A DNA stretch of 64,000 nucleotides from Paraburkholderia sp. FT54 (GTDB lineage Bacteria; Pseudomonadota; Gammaproteobacteria; Burkholderiales; Burkholderiaceae): assembly GCF_031585635.1 (NCBI RefSeq), contig NZ_CP134196.1:558001-622000 (forward strand), in the 5' to 3' direction. The position numbers were made by a program, and so were the translations under genes. The first letter of the stretch is position 1. Each line of letters starts with the position of its first letter. This document shows positions 47,159-55,520 of the stretch, piece after piece. Under the pieces are notes generated by a model that did not search any database, was not told the DNA's origin, and was given only the letters and a program-made list of their open reading frames with translations.

Positions 47159-48043
47159 TCATGACCCGTGCTCCGATGGGTTGAGAACGAAGTCATAGTC
47201 GAGCGTATAGAACGGAGTATCCATGGCAGTACCATCCGGCGCGATACCCGGCGGATGTTGGACCCAGTCAACGATCAAGGTTGAGCGCACGCCGAATACG
47301 GCATCCGAGTCGAGGTACTTGTCCCCGTTGCGGAATACGTGTGTGATCAAGGGTTCGTAGCCTGACGCCTTGATCCAGAAGTGCAAGTGGGCTGGGCGCC
47401 ACGGGTGGCGTCCGAGCGCATCGAGCATGCGACCGACGGGGCCATCGTGTGGGATCGGATAGGCTTCGGCGAGAATCGAACGGAAATGAAAGGCTCCGTC
47501 CGGCAGCGTCTGCAAACGACCACGGGCTTGATACTCCACATGGGTATCCTGAGGATCCCCGTACTGCACATCGTAGTATCCGTCTTCATCGGATTGCCAG
47601 ACCTCGATCGACGCCCCGGCTACGGGTTCTCCCGAAAGACCCCGAACGCTGCCGGTAACAAAGCAGGGAAGGCCTGCCGCGCCGTTGGAGATATCGTCAC
47701 CGTTACTGTATTCGGGGGCGCCGGTAACAAAGAAGGGGCCAAGAACAGTTGCTTCCGTGCATTCGACTGGTTTGCGGTTGTTCTGGGTGGTAACCAGCAT
47801 CGACAAGCCGAGCGTATCCGACAGAAGTACAAACTCCTGGCGTTTTTCGTCAGTGATGTGGCCAACCTCAGTGAGGAAGTCGACTGCGTAGCGCCATTCG
47901 CTTTCGGTCAACTTGACCTCTCGGGCGAACGAATGCAAATGCTGGACAAGGCTGGTCATCACAGTGCGCAGCCTCTCGTGGGTACAACCGGCCATCGCCT
48001 CCAGCACCGCTTGAGTGATGGTGTCTTCGTTGATATTGCGCAT
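47159..48043 (-). CDS. hydroxyquinol 1,2-dioxygenase
   Basis: A 294-residue intradiol dioxygenase. An N-terminal helical linker domain (TITQAVLEAMAGCTHERLRT) precedes the catalytic beta sandwich with the Fe(III) ligands of the family: Tyr in DEDGYYDVQY, Tyr in AEAYPIPHDGPVG, and the HLH pair in RPAHLHFWIKA. EATVLGPFFV is typical of the hydroxyquinol/chlorocatechol group. It opens hydroxyquinol (benzene-1,2,4-triol) to maleylacetate, the substrate of the neighbouring reductase. The ATG at 48043 has AAGGGA upstream. Confidence 0.93.
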   Translation of the reverse strand: MRNINEDTITQAVLEAMAGCTHERLRTVMTSLVQHLHSFAREVKLTESEWRYAVDFLTEVGHITDEKRQEFVLLSDTLGLSMLVTTQNNRKPVECTEATVLGPFFVTGAPEYSNGDDISNGAAGLPCFVTGSVRGLSGEPVAGASIEVWQSDEDGYYDVQYGDPQDTHVEYQARGRLQTLPDGAFHFRSILAEAYPIPHDGPVGRMLDALGRHPWRPAHLHFWIKASGYEPLITHVFRNGDKYLDSDAVFGVRSTLIVDWVQHPPGIAPDGTAMDTPFYTLDYDFVLNPSEHGS

Positions 48044-48199
48044 TGTCTTCCCTTGCACTCCGCATTTCCGACCCCACCGGTTAGATGGGAGCCTTGCCGT
48101 CCAGCGCCGAGCCGCTTACATCCTCACTGTCCCTGCACGCCCAAAGAGCGTTTTCATCTGTTGCCCGGCAAAGCAGGGAGCCGCCGATTGCCTGTACCG

Positions 48200-49123
48200 T
48201 CAGCGCGCAAGCAAGCGGGCAGCATTTTCCCCATACACCTTGTCCATCTCGATGCCGGGAATCTGGATGTCGTCGAGCACCTTGCCGAATTGTCGAATTG
48301 CGCTTGTCGGTGCGAACGGGAAGTCCGTTCCGAAGAGAATGTGATCGGGGTCTGCCACGTGCGCCAGCGCACTGAGGGGCGCATAGCCGCCGGCGAGTGC
48401 CGTGTCGAAGTAGAAGGACCTAACCGCCGCCAACGTGTCACCCACGCGCTCGGCCACCTCGGGCATCATGGAAATCGAAAGAGCGATGCGAGGTACGAGA
48501 AACGGCAACGTCCCCCCGGCATGCGAAAGGATGAAGCGAATGTTCCTGAAACGGCTCATTGCACCCGACATGATCAAGCTCGTGGCTGTACGGGTCGTTT
48601 CGAACGGATACTCGATCACGGACGCCGGCGCCACCGGCGGCGCTTCGTGAGGCGGCTGGTTAGGGTGAATGAAAACCACGCTCCCGCGCCGGTCCAGTTC
48701 TTCCCACAGCGGCGTGAAATGGTCGTCTCCCAGATACAGCCCGTTGTAGTTCGTAAAGGCAATGAAACCATCTACCTTCAAATCGTCAAAACAATAGCGG
48801 ACTTCCTTCAGTGCTGCGTCGACGTCCGGCAGCGGCAGGCTCGCGAAGGAGCCGAACCGTCCGGTATGCCGGGACCTGAGCTCCGCTGCGTGGTCGTTGC
48901 ATTTTCTCAGCAGCGTGGCCGCATCCGGCAGTCTGGGACCGGAAGAAATCGACAGAATACCCTCGTCGATTCCGTTTTCATCCATCATCGCGATGGCTGC
49001 CTCGACGGACCAGGTCGGGGCCTTGCCGCCCGGCATCGCCGCATTTAGCAGATCCAGTCCAACTGCGTCCACGTAAAGCTTCGGCAGAAAATGCTGGTGT
49101 GTATCAATTTTTCGCTTGGACAT
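48200..49123 (-). CDS. amidohydrolase-type metal enzyme, probable aromatic acid decarboxylase
   Basis: A 307-residue TIM-barrel amidohydrolase of the ACMSD/gamma-resorcylate decarboxylase group. The metal-binding elements are visible: IDTHQHFLP (His9, His11), VFIHPNQPP, ILSHAGGTLPFL and the catalytic Asp in FGTDFPF. Members remove CO2 from dihydroxybenzoates, or open 2-amino-3-carboxymuconate semialdehyde. As first gene of the minus-strand operon with hydroxyquinol dioxygenase, a dihydroxybenzoate (for example a resorcylate) decarboxylase is the likely role. An operator site lies about 80 bases upstream. Confidence 0.82.
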   Translation of the reverse strand: MSKRKIDTHQHFLPKLYVDAVGLDLLNAAMPGGKAPTWSVEAAIAMMDENGIDEGILSISSGPRLPDAATLLRKCNDHAAELRSRHTGRFGSFASLPLPDVDAALKEVRYCFDDLKVDGFIAFTNYNGLYLGDDHFTPLWEELDRRGSVVFIHPNQPPHEAPPVAPASVIEYPFETTRTATSLIMSGAMSRFRNIRFILSHAGGTLPFLVPRIALSISMMPEVAERVGDTLAAVRSFYFDTALAGGYAPLSALAHVADPDHILFGTDFPFAPTSAIRQFGKVLDDIQIPGIEMDKVYGENAARLLAR

Positions 49124-49600
49124 GGCTGTCGTCTCCTGAACTAGCCTCTCGCATGGGATGAGGTGGTGCCCCTCGGCTTGAACTCATCTTATACGTTATT
49201 TTTTACGATTGCAAAGTTTAGTGTGACGAGCGGCTTTCTGCATGCTGCTCGTCGAATTGATGCGAAGTTTCCGGCGTACGGCTCAAAGCGGGAGCTCTTT
49301 TGCAGGACCATGGGGCCGCTGAAACCGCCTGAACTTTGAGCCGTAGCGTTCTACGAAGCGCAATGATGCTTTGCAATCTGGAGATGCATGCGTGAGCGTC
49401 GAGACCATGCCATCGACTTGCGAACCAGCCCGTCGCGGGTTTCGTTGGGCCGTTGCTCCGGCGGTCGATCTCCACCCTGCACCCCATCTCCGATCGCGAT
49501 GGCCCCATCTCCAAAGATCAATTTCCCGCTTGTGGCATCCCTCCTAGTATTGACGGCAGAAACAAACCCCAAAGGCGCTTGAACGCCGCGGAGGAGACAG
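49124..49600. other. 477-base divergent promoter region with operator site 4
   Basis: Serves the minus-strand amidohydrolase operon (site 4 at 49202-49223) and the plus-strand TRAP operon. Apart from the operator, and a GGAGGAG ribosome site for DctP, no gene or structure is evident. ORFs here overlap in conflicting frames without support. Confidence 0.55.
49202..49223 (-). promoter_or_regulatory. operator site 4 of the island, upstream of the amidohydrolase
   Basis: TTTACGATTGCAAAGTTTAG matches site 3 in 18 of 22 positions on the plus strand. On the minus strand a TTGCAA/TATAAG pair flanks it, about 80 bases before the amidohydrolase start at 49123. Confidence 0.6.
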
Positions 49601-50602
49601 ATGAAAACGACTGTGCGCGCACTGTGGTTGGCGCTGCTCGCGTTTGGCCCGTGGTTTATGACGACACCGACGCCGGCGGCGGAATTCAACTGGCGCTGCT
49701 ACACCTATCTTCCATCGTCGACCGATCCGGCCTACCAGGCGCTCGTCGCGCTAGCCCGTGACATCGGTACCGCGACTAACGGCGCGGTGCAGATCACCTG
49801 TAACGTCGGCGGCTCGCTGCCGATCAAATCGAGCACGATTCCGTCGGCGATTCGCGACAACGTGCTGCAGTTCGGCCTGACGGACTCGGGTTCTTATACG
49901 GGTTTCGTGCCGATCGCGGGTCTTTTGTCCCTGCCGGGCCTCTATCAGAACGACGCGGCGCTCGACACAGGCATCAAACTACTGACGCCGATACTGGAAC
50001 AGCAACTGGCCTCGAAAAACGTGAAGCTGCTCGGCGTCTCGTACTACCCGCCACAGGTGCTGTGGAGCACGCAGAAGCTCACGTCGCTCGCAGATCTGAA
50101 GGGCCAGAAGATTCGCGTGACGACCGCCGAACAAGCCGAGTTCGCGAAACGGGCTGGGGCAATTCCCGTCAGCATCGACACGCCGGAGGTGTCGGCGGCC
50201 TTGCAACGCGGCATCGTCAGCGCGGTGCTGACATCGAGTTCGGGCGGCGGGCGTATCTGGCACGACCTGCTCAAGTACAACTTGCGCATCGGCGCGAACT
50301 ACGTCGCGGTGATCTTCACCGCCAATCTGGTCGACTTCAACAAACTGCCGCCGCCCATGCAGCAGAAGATTTCCGCGCTCGGCGCGAGTGCGGCCACCCA
50401 CCTCACACAGCTGCTGCGCAGCAATGAGACGACCTTGACCGACGGTTTCGCGAAAGCGGGCATGACCGTCACGTCCGGCGCTGACGCTGATGCGAAATCG
50501 ATCACTGCAATGATGCGCCCGTACTGGAGCGACTGGGCCAAATCACGCGGCCCCGACGCCGAAGCGCAACTGACGAAGCTGCGCGCCGCACTCGGCCAAT
50601 GA
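49601..50602 (+). CDS. TRAP transporter substrate-binding protein, DctP family
   Basis: A 333-residue periplasmic protein. A Sec signal peptide (1-27, cleaved after PAA) precedes the DctP fold. The LADLKGQKIRVTT-like hinge and substrate Arg region (KIRV, then PVSIDTPEVSAALQRGIVSAVL) is typical. Its TRAP membrane subunits lie at the far end of the same operon (DctQ 53342, DctM 53956), with three enzyme-like genes in between, which would act on the imported carboxylate. GGAGGAG ribosome site. Confidence 0.9.
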   Translation: MKTTVRALWLALLAFGPWFMTTPTPAAEFNWRCYTYLPSSTDPAYQALVALARDIGTATNGAVQITCNVGGSLPIKSSTIPSAIRDNVLQFGLTDSGSYTGFVPIAGLLSLPGLYQNDAALDTGIKLLTPILEQQLASKNVKLLGVSYYPPQVLWSTQKLTSLADLKGQKIRVTTAEQAEFAKRAGAIPVSIDTPEVSAALQRGIVSAVLTSSSGGGRIWHDLLKYNLRIGANYVAVIFTANLVDFNKLPPPMQQKISALGASAATHLTQLLRSNETTLTDGFAKAGMTVTSGADADAKSITAMMRPYWSDWAKSRGPDAEAQLTKLRAALGQ

Positions 50603-50632
50603 ACTGGATTCCCTCGCCTCGGAGACACGCCC

Positions 50633-51544
50633 ATGTACGCTGCCCCACCGCTTCTGGATACCCACGTATTCGCCAAGGTTCCCGTCGAACTGGAAATCCG
50701 CAACCGTTCGACCGACTGGCTTGAAGGACGTCATCACGGCCGGCCCACGTCGTTTCTCGAGGGTCCGTCCTTTGACCGCGAGGGCAACCTGTACTGCACC
50801 GACATTCCGTACGGTCGCGTATTGCGCATTGCGCCCGATGGCAAGTTCAAGGTGATCGCCGAATACGACGGAGAACCTAACGGTTTGAAGATCCACAAGG
50901 ATGGCCGCATTTTCATCGCGGACCAGAAGAACGGCATTCTCGTGCTCGAACCGGGCAGCAGCGAACTGAAGCCGTTTCTGGTGCGCGCGAATCTGGAACG
51001 CCTCAAAGGTCCGAACGACCTCGTGTTCGCGAGCAACGGTGACCTGTACTTCACGGATCAGGGCCAGTCCGGCCACCAGGATCCGACCGGGCGTCTCGTG
51101 CGCGTGCGTGCGAACGGCGGCATCGACATCCTGCTCGATAACGTGCCGAGCCCGAACGGTCTCGTGCTCAACGCCGACGAAACCATGGTGTTCCTTGCCG
51201 TGACGCGCGCTAACGCAATCTGGCGTGTGCCGATGACGCGCGGCGGCGTCAGCAAAGTGGGCACCTTCATCCAGATGTCGGGCGGCGGCGGCCCGGACGG
51301 CATGGCAATCGACGAGCAGGGCAACATCGCCGTCGCCCATGCGGGCCTCGGTAGCGTGTGGCTATTCAGCGCGCTCGGCGAGCCGCTCTACCGGATCGCA
51401 TCGTGTACCGGCGGACGCATGACGACCAATCTCGCGTATGGCGGCCCGGAACACAAGACCCTGTTCATCACCGAGTCCTCGACGGGGACCGTCATCACGG
51501 CACAGATGGACGTGCCGGGCCGGGCCATGTACTCGCACCAATGA
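50633..51544 (+). CDS. SMP-30/gluconolactonase-like lactonase
   Basis: A 303-residue six-bladed beta-propeller of the SMP-30/gluconolactonase/LRE family. The metal-binding residues are in place: Glu in FLEGPSFD, Asn in LKGPNDLVF and SPNGLVL, and Asp in GPDGMAID. Members open sugar or other lactones. As the second gene of the TRAP operon it may hydrolyse a lactone linked to the imported acid. Ribosome site GGAGACACG. Confidence 0.87.
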   Translation: MYAAPPLLDTHVFAKVPVELEIRNRSTDWLEGRHHGRPTSFLEGPSFDREGNLYCTDIPYGRVLRIAPDGKFKVIAEYDGEPNGLKIHKDGRIFIADQKNGILVLEPGSSELKPFLVRANLERLKGPNDLVFASNGDLYFTDQGQSGHQDPTGRLVRVRANGGIDILLDNVPSPNGLVLNADETMVFLAVTRANAIWRVPMTRGGVSKVGTFIQMSGGGGPDGMAIDEQGNIAVAHAGLGSVWLFSALGEPLYRIASCTGGRMTTNLAYGGPEHKTLFITESSTGTVITAQMDVPGRAMYSHQ

Positions 51545-51595
51545 CTCTCGTAGCGCATGGTGTTTATCGCGATCTTTTTGGAAAAGGTACTTTAG

Positions 51596-52960
51596 ATGAC
51601 CAAAATCTTTAAGCTGGTAGCGGCAACGGGCATGCTCGGCTCGGGTTTCCGGGCGGAGTCGATCGACAAGGCTATCGAAATGGGCGCCGAGATGATCGGC
51701 TGCGATGCCGGCTCGACAGACTCCGGTCCGAACGGTCTCGCGCAGGGCAAAAGCCATTTCTCGGTGGCGGCCGTCAGGCGCGACGTGAGCAATATTCTCG
51801 GGCGCGCGGTGAAGGCGGGCATTCCGCTCATCATCGGTTCGGCGGGCACGTCGGGATCAGACAAGTCGCTGGCCTCGCTGGTGGAGATCGTGCACGACCT
51901 TGCCCGCGAGCAGGACCTGCACTTCAAGCTGGCCGTGATCCATTCCGAGCAGACCAAAGAGGTGGTGCTCAAGCACGTTCGCGCCGGCCGTTCGCGTCCG
52001 CTGAAGCCGTCGAAGCCGCTGACGGAAGAGGAAGTGAGCGAGTCGATGCATATCGTTGCGATGATGGGTGTCGAGCCGATCCAGGAAGCGCTCAAGGCGG
52101 GTGCGCAGGTGGTGCTGGCGGGCCGCAGCAGCGACACGTCGATCTACGCGGCGCTGCCGCTGATGAAGGGTTTCGATCCCGCCGTGGTCTGGCATATGGC
52201 GAAGATCCTTGAGTGCGGCGCGGCCGCCGTGGCGGTGCGGCTTGCGCCTGACAGCATGATGGCGGTGCTGCATGACGATTCCTTCGACGTCTTCCCGATG
52301 CGTGAGGACTATCGCTGCACGCCGCAAAGCGTCGCTTCGCACACGCTCTACGAGAACGCTGATCCGTTCGATCTGAAAGAGCCGTCTGGCACGCTGATCA
52401 CGCGAGAGTCGCAATACAAGGCGATTTCGGATCGCGCGGTCAACGTGTCGGGCTCGCGCTTCGAACCGGCATCCGAATACACGATCAAGATCGAAGGCGT
52501 GCGGCAGCGCGGCTGGTCGACGATCATTCCGGGCGCGGTGCGCGATCCGTACATCATCGCAAATCTCGATTCGTGGCTCGCGCAGCTGAACGACAACATC
52601 GGCATCCGGCTGTCAAACACCATCGGCGACAAGAAATACGAGATCGTGACGCGCGTCTACGGCCGCAACGGCGTGATGGGCGAGCTCGAGCCGGAGCCGG
52701 TCATCAAGGGCCACGAGATCATGATCCTGTGGGACATCATCAGCGAATCGCAGGAACTGTCGCACACCATTGCGAGCAGTGTGTCGCATCTGGCCGTGCA
52801 CAACCCGATTCCGAAATGGAACGGCCTGATTTCCGGTGTCGCGTATCCGTACTCGCCGAACGAAATCAATCGCGGCCCCGTGTACGAGTTTCACCTTAAT
52901 CACGTGCTCGTACCCGACTCGCCGACCAGTCTCTTTTCCACCGAATTCGAGGAGCTTTGA
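51596..52960 (+). CDS. AtuA/DUF1446 family protein
   Basis: A 454-residue protein of the AtuA-like (DUF1446, acyclic terpene utilisation) family. AATGMLGSGFRAESIDKAIE and the Gly/Asp-rich GCDAGSTDSGPNGLAQGK at the N-terminus, VLAGRSSDTSIYAALPL in the centre and ARRHxx-free C-terminal segment are in the expected order. The biochemical role is unsettled; AtuA takes part in geranyl/citronellyl-type carboxylic acid catabolism. It is followed closely by the DUF4387 gene, the usual partner. Confidence 0.87.
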   Translation: MTKIFKLVAATGMLGSGFRAESIDKAIEMGAEMIGCDAGSTDSGPNGLAQGKSHFSVAAVRRDVSNILGRAVKAGIPLIIGSAGTSGSDKSLASLVEIVHDLAREQDLHFKLAVIHSEQTKEVVLKHVRAGRSRPLKPSKPLTEEEVSESMHIVAMMGVEPIQEALKAGAQVVLAGRSSDTSIYAALPLMKGFDPAVVWHMAKILECGAAAVAVRLAPDSMMAVLHDDSFDVFPMREDYRCTPQSVASHTLYENADPFDLKEPSGTLITRESQYKAISDRAVNVSGSRFEPASEYTIKIEGVRQRGWSTIIPGAVRDPYIIANLDSWLAQLNDNIGIRLSNTIGDKKYEIVTRVYGRNGVMGELEPEPVIKGHEIMILWDIISESQELSHTIASSVSHLAVHNPIPKWNGLISGVAYPYSPNEINRGPVYEFHLNHVLVPDSPTSLFSTEFEEL

Positions 52961-52962
52961 TC

Positions 52963-53277
52963 ATGGCAAAGACCATCGGCGACCTGGCCGTTCTGGTGCG
53001 TTCAAAAAATGCGGGCCCGTTCTGGCTGACTTTCGACGTGATGTTCAGCGACGAGGCCGTCTATCGGCGCGTGCGCGACAGCAATGTGATCAACGCGAAG
53101 GACATTGCTCGCACATTCCGGCGCGACATCGAGGACGTGATCGTCGTCAATCATGACGCGGCGCTCGCGGTGAAGGTAAGCTTCCCGCGTCCGCAAAGCT
53201 CCGGCTCGAAACTCGACAACGACGTGTACGGCGGCCAGCAATATGCACCGTTGCTCGGCCTGGAGATTCCCGACTAG
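52963..53277 (+). CDS. DUF4387 protein (AtuA partner)
   Basis: A 104-residue protein matching DUF4387: IGDLAVLVRSKNAGPFWLTF, FRRDIEDVIVVNHDAALAVK and the C-terminal DVYGGQQYAPLLGLEIPD. In other genomes it is fused or adjacent to AtuA, and the two probably form one enzyme. The ATG at 52963 follows the AtuA stop by two bases, with GGAG inside the AtuA gene. Confidence 0.87.
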   Translation: MAKTIGDLAVLVRSKNAGPFWLTFDVMFSDEAVYRRVRDSNVINAKDIARTFRRDIEDVIVVNHDAALAVKVSFPRPQSSGSKLDNDVYGGQQYAPLLGLEIPD

Positions 53278-53341
53278 CCGCGATGCAGTATGACGGTGAA
53301 CCGGTCACGCACGATGACGGAATCGAAGGAGGGGACGTTTC

Positions 53342-53959
53342 ATGGCGCAAAACAATGACCCGGCAGCGTCTGGGCCGGAAACGCAGCCCGGCACGGACGC
53401 CGAACGGATCGCGCTGCAGCAGACGCTGCATCACGGGCATAGTCCGTTCGCGCCGGTGTCGCACCCGGGCCGGCTCGAATGGGTGTTTCTGTGGGCGTGC
53501 AAGCTGATCATCCTGGCGATGATCGGCATCATCGGCACCGAGCTGGTCACGCGCAATCTCTTTGGCTTCTCGTTCCAGCTCTCCGACGAATTCGGCGGTT
53601 ATCTGCTGGCGGCGCTGGCGTTCTTCAGCCTGTCCGTGTGCCAGTCGCACGGCTATTTTCATCGCGTCGATTTCGTGCAGGCGCGCTTGTCCGAACTGGG
53701 ACAGGCGGTGTCGATGGTGATCTTCGACCTGCTGTCGCTCGCATTCAGCGTCATTCTGTTCTGGCAGATGTTCCTGCTCGAACATGGCTCGTGGCAATCC
53801 GGCGAACTCGCATCGACCATTCTGATGACGCCGCTGTGGATTCCGCAGATAGCCTTGCCGATCGGCGCGGCCGCGCTGTGCATCGCGGTGGCGAAGAGCC
53901 TTGCTATGAATCTCGTCTGGCTTGCCGGTGCGATCGGCCGGCGCTGGGGAGCCAGATGA
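53342..53959 (+). CDS. TRAP transporter small permease, DctQ family
   Basis: A 205-residue protein with a 35-40 residue cytoplasmic start and four transmembrane helices, the DctQ pattern (LEWVFLWACKLIILAMIGII, then FGFSFQLSDEFGGYLLAALA with the conserved E-x-x-(x)-Y-L). It overlaps the DctM start by four bases, indicating coupled translation. It belongs with DctP at 49601. Confidence 0.9.
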   Translation: MAQNNDPAASGPETQPGTDAERIALQQTLHHGHSPFAPVSHPGRLEWVFLWACKLIILAMIGIIGTELVTRNLFGFSFQLSDEFGGYLLAALAFFSLSVCQSHGYFHRVDFVQARLSELGQAVSMVIFDLLSLAFSVILFWQMFLLEHGSWQSGELASTILMTPLWIPQIALPIGAAALCIAVAKSLAMNLVWLAGAIGRRWGAR

Positions 53960-55254
53960 TGTCACCGGAACTTCAGATCGCATTTTCGTTCGGCGCGTTC
54001 CTAAGCCTGCTTGCCTGCGGCATGTCGGTGCCCTTCGCGATCGCCGTCCCAGGCACGCTCTATCTGATCCTGCAGAACGGCTTGGATGCGCTGCGCGGTC
54101 TCGGCCTCGTCACGTGGGGCAGCATGGACAGTTTCACGCTGACAGCCGTGCCGCTCTTCGTGCTGATGGCGGAGATCATGCAGTTCAGCGGGCTCAGTTC
54201 GCGCATCTACCGCGGGCTGTCGCGGCTCGTGTGCCGCGTGCCGGGCGGGCTCGTGCAAACCAATATAGTCGGCTGCGCGCTGTTCGCGGCGATTACCGGG
54301 TCGAGCGTGGCGACGGCAGCATCTATCGGCGGAGTGGCGCTGCCGCAGTTGCTGCGACGAGGCTATGAGCCGCGTTTGTCGGCGGGTTCGCTCGCCGCGG
54401 GCGGCACGCTCGGCATCCTGTTTCCGCCCAGCGTCGCGCTGATCATCTACGGCAGCCTGACGGATACGTCGATTGCAAGGCTCTTCATGGCGGGCGTGAT
54501 TCCCGGCCTGATGCTGACGGCGATGTTCATGATCTACGTGGCCATCTATGCGCTGGTCCGTCCACATTCCACGCCCGCCGAACCGCCGCTGGTGTCGTTG
54601 GCGGAACTGGGCCGCGCGCTCGCCGACGTCGTGCCGTTCGTGTTGCTGATCGGCGGCACCATGGGCAGCATGTACTTCGGGCTGGTGACGCCCGTCGAAG
54701 CGGCAACGGCCGGCTGCATTTTCGCGACGATACTGGCGATCCTCATGGGAGAGCTGACACTCGACAAGTTCCGCCAGGCGCTGCGCCGCACGGTGCTGAT
54801 CGTCGGCAATCTGCTTTTCATCATCTACGCGGCGTTCATCTTCGCGTATGCGATCGACACCTCTGGCCTCGGCGAAGAGCTGACCGGCTGGATCGTCGGC
54901 CTGCAGCTTTCGCGGCTCGAGTTCTTTTTTGCGCTGTTCCTGCTGTACAGCGTGCTGGGCTGTCTCGTCGAAAGCATCGGCATGATGGTGGTCACCGTGC
55001 CGCTGCTGCACCCTGTGCTGCTGCAATACGGCATCAGTCCCATCTGGTTCGGCGTGATTCTCGTGATGTATATCGAACTCGGCCAGATCTCGCCGCCGAT
55101 CGGCATCAATCTCTTCGTGATTCAGAGCATCTGGACGGGCGTATTGCGCGACGTGGTATTAGGCACGATGCCTTTTCACGTGATCATGTTCGTCCTTCTG
55201 CTGATCCTCTCCGTGTGGCCCGATCTGGTGCTGTGGCTGCCGGGAAGAATGTAG
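53956..55254 (+). CDS. TRAP transporter large permease, DctM family
   Basis: A 432-residue polytopic protein with the DctM landmarks FTLTAVPLFVLMAEIMQFSG, AAITGSSVATAASIGGVALP and GILFPPSVALIIYG, plus LEFFFALFLLYSVLGCLVES near the C-terminus. With DctQ and DctP it forms a sodium-driven high-affinity uptake system for a carboxylate. The ATG at 53956 overlaps the DctQ stop; GGGGAG serves as ribosome site. Last gene of the operon before the porin. Confidence 0.93.
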   Translation: MMSPELQIAFSFGAFLSLLACGMSVPFAIAVPGTLYLILQNGLDALRGLGLVTWGSMDSFTLTAVPLFVLMAEIMQFSGLSSRIYRGLSRLVCRVPGGLVQTNIVGCALFAAITGSSVATAASIGGVALPQLLRRGYEPRLSAGSLAAGGTLGILFPPSVALIIYGSLTDTSIARLFMAGVIPGLMLTAMFMIYVAIYALVRPHSTPAEPPLVSLAELGRALADVVPFVLLIGGTMGSMYFGLVTPVEAATAGCIFATILAILMGELTLDKFRQALRRTVLIVGNLLFIIYAAFIFAYAIDTSGLGEELTGWIVGLQLSRLEFFFALFLLYSVLGCLVESIGMMVVTVPLLHPVLLQYGISPIWFGVILVMYIELGQISPPIGINLFVIQSIWTGVLRDVVLGTMPFHVIMFVLLLILSVWPDLVLWLPGRM

Positions 55255-55520
55255 CGGCCTTGACGAAGTACGCGCGCGGCGCACCACGCCCGATCCGCGG
55301 ATCCTGAAACGCTTGCATCCGATCATCCGACGGCGCTCGTTCGAGCAGTGCCACGGGCCAGTTCACGCTTCGAAAGCGAGACGCCGTGCGCAATACGCGC
55401 AAGGAAATCCAGACCGCGGCGGACAACAACCAGCAAGGAAAATCAGAGCCATGCATAACACGGCCGAACAGAGGCGTATGTCTTATTGTTCGGCATACTA
55501 ATGAAATTAAGGAGACGAGC

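Noticed and set aside
47381..49048. 555-codon plus-strand frame across the dioxygenase and amidohydrolase genes
   Set aside because: Opposes two well-supported enzymes and shows shadow-like composition.
54001..55026. 341-codon minus-strand frame in the DctM gene
   Set aside because: Gln/Arg/His-rich antisense shadow.
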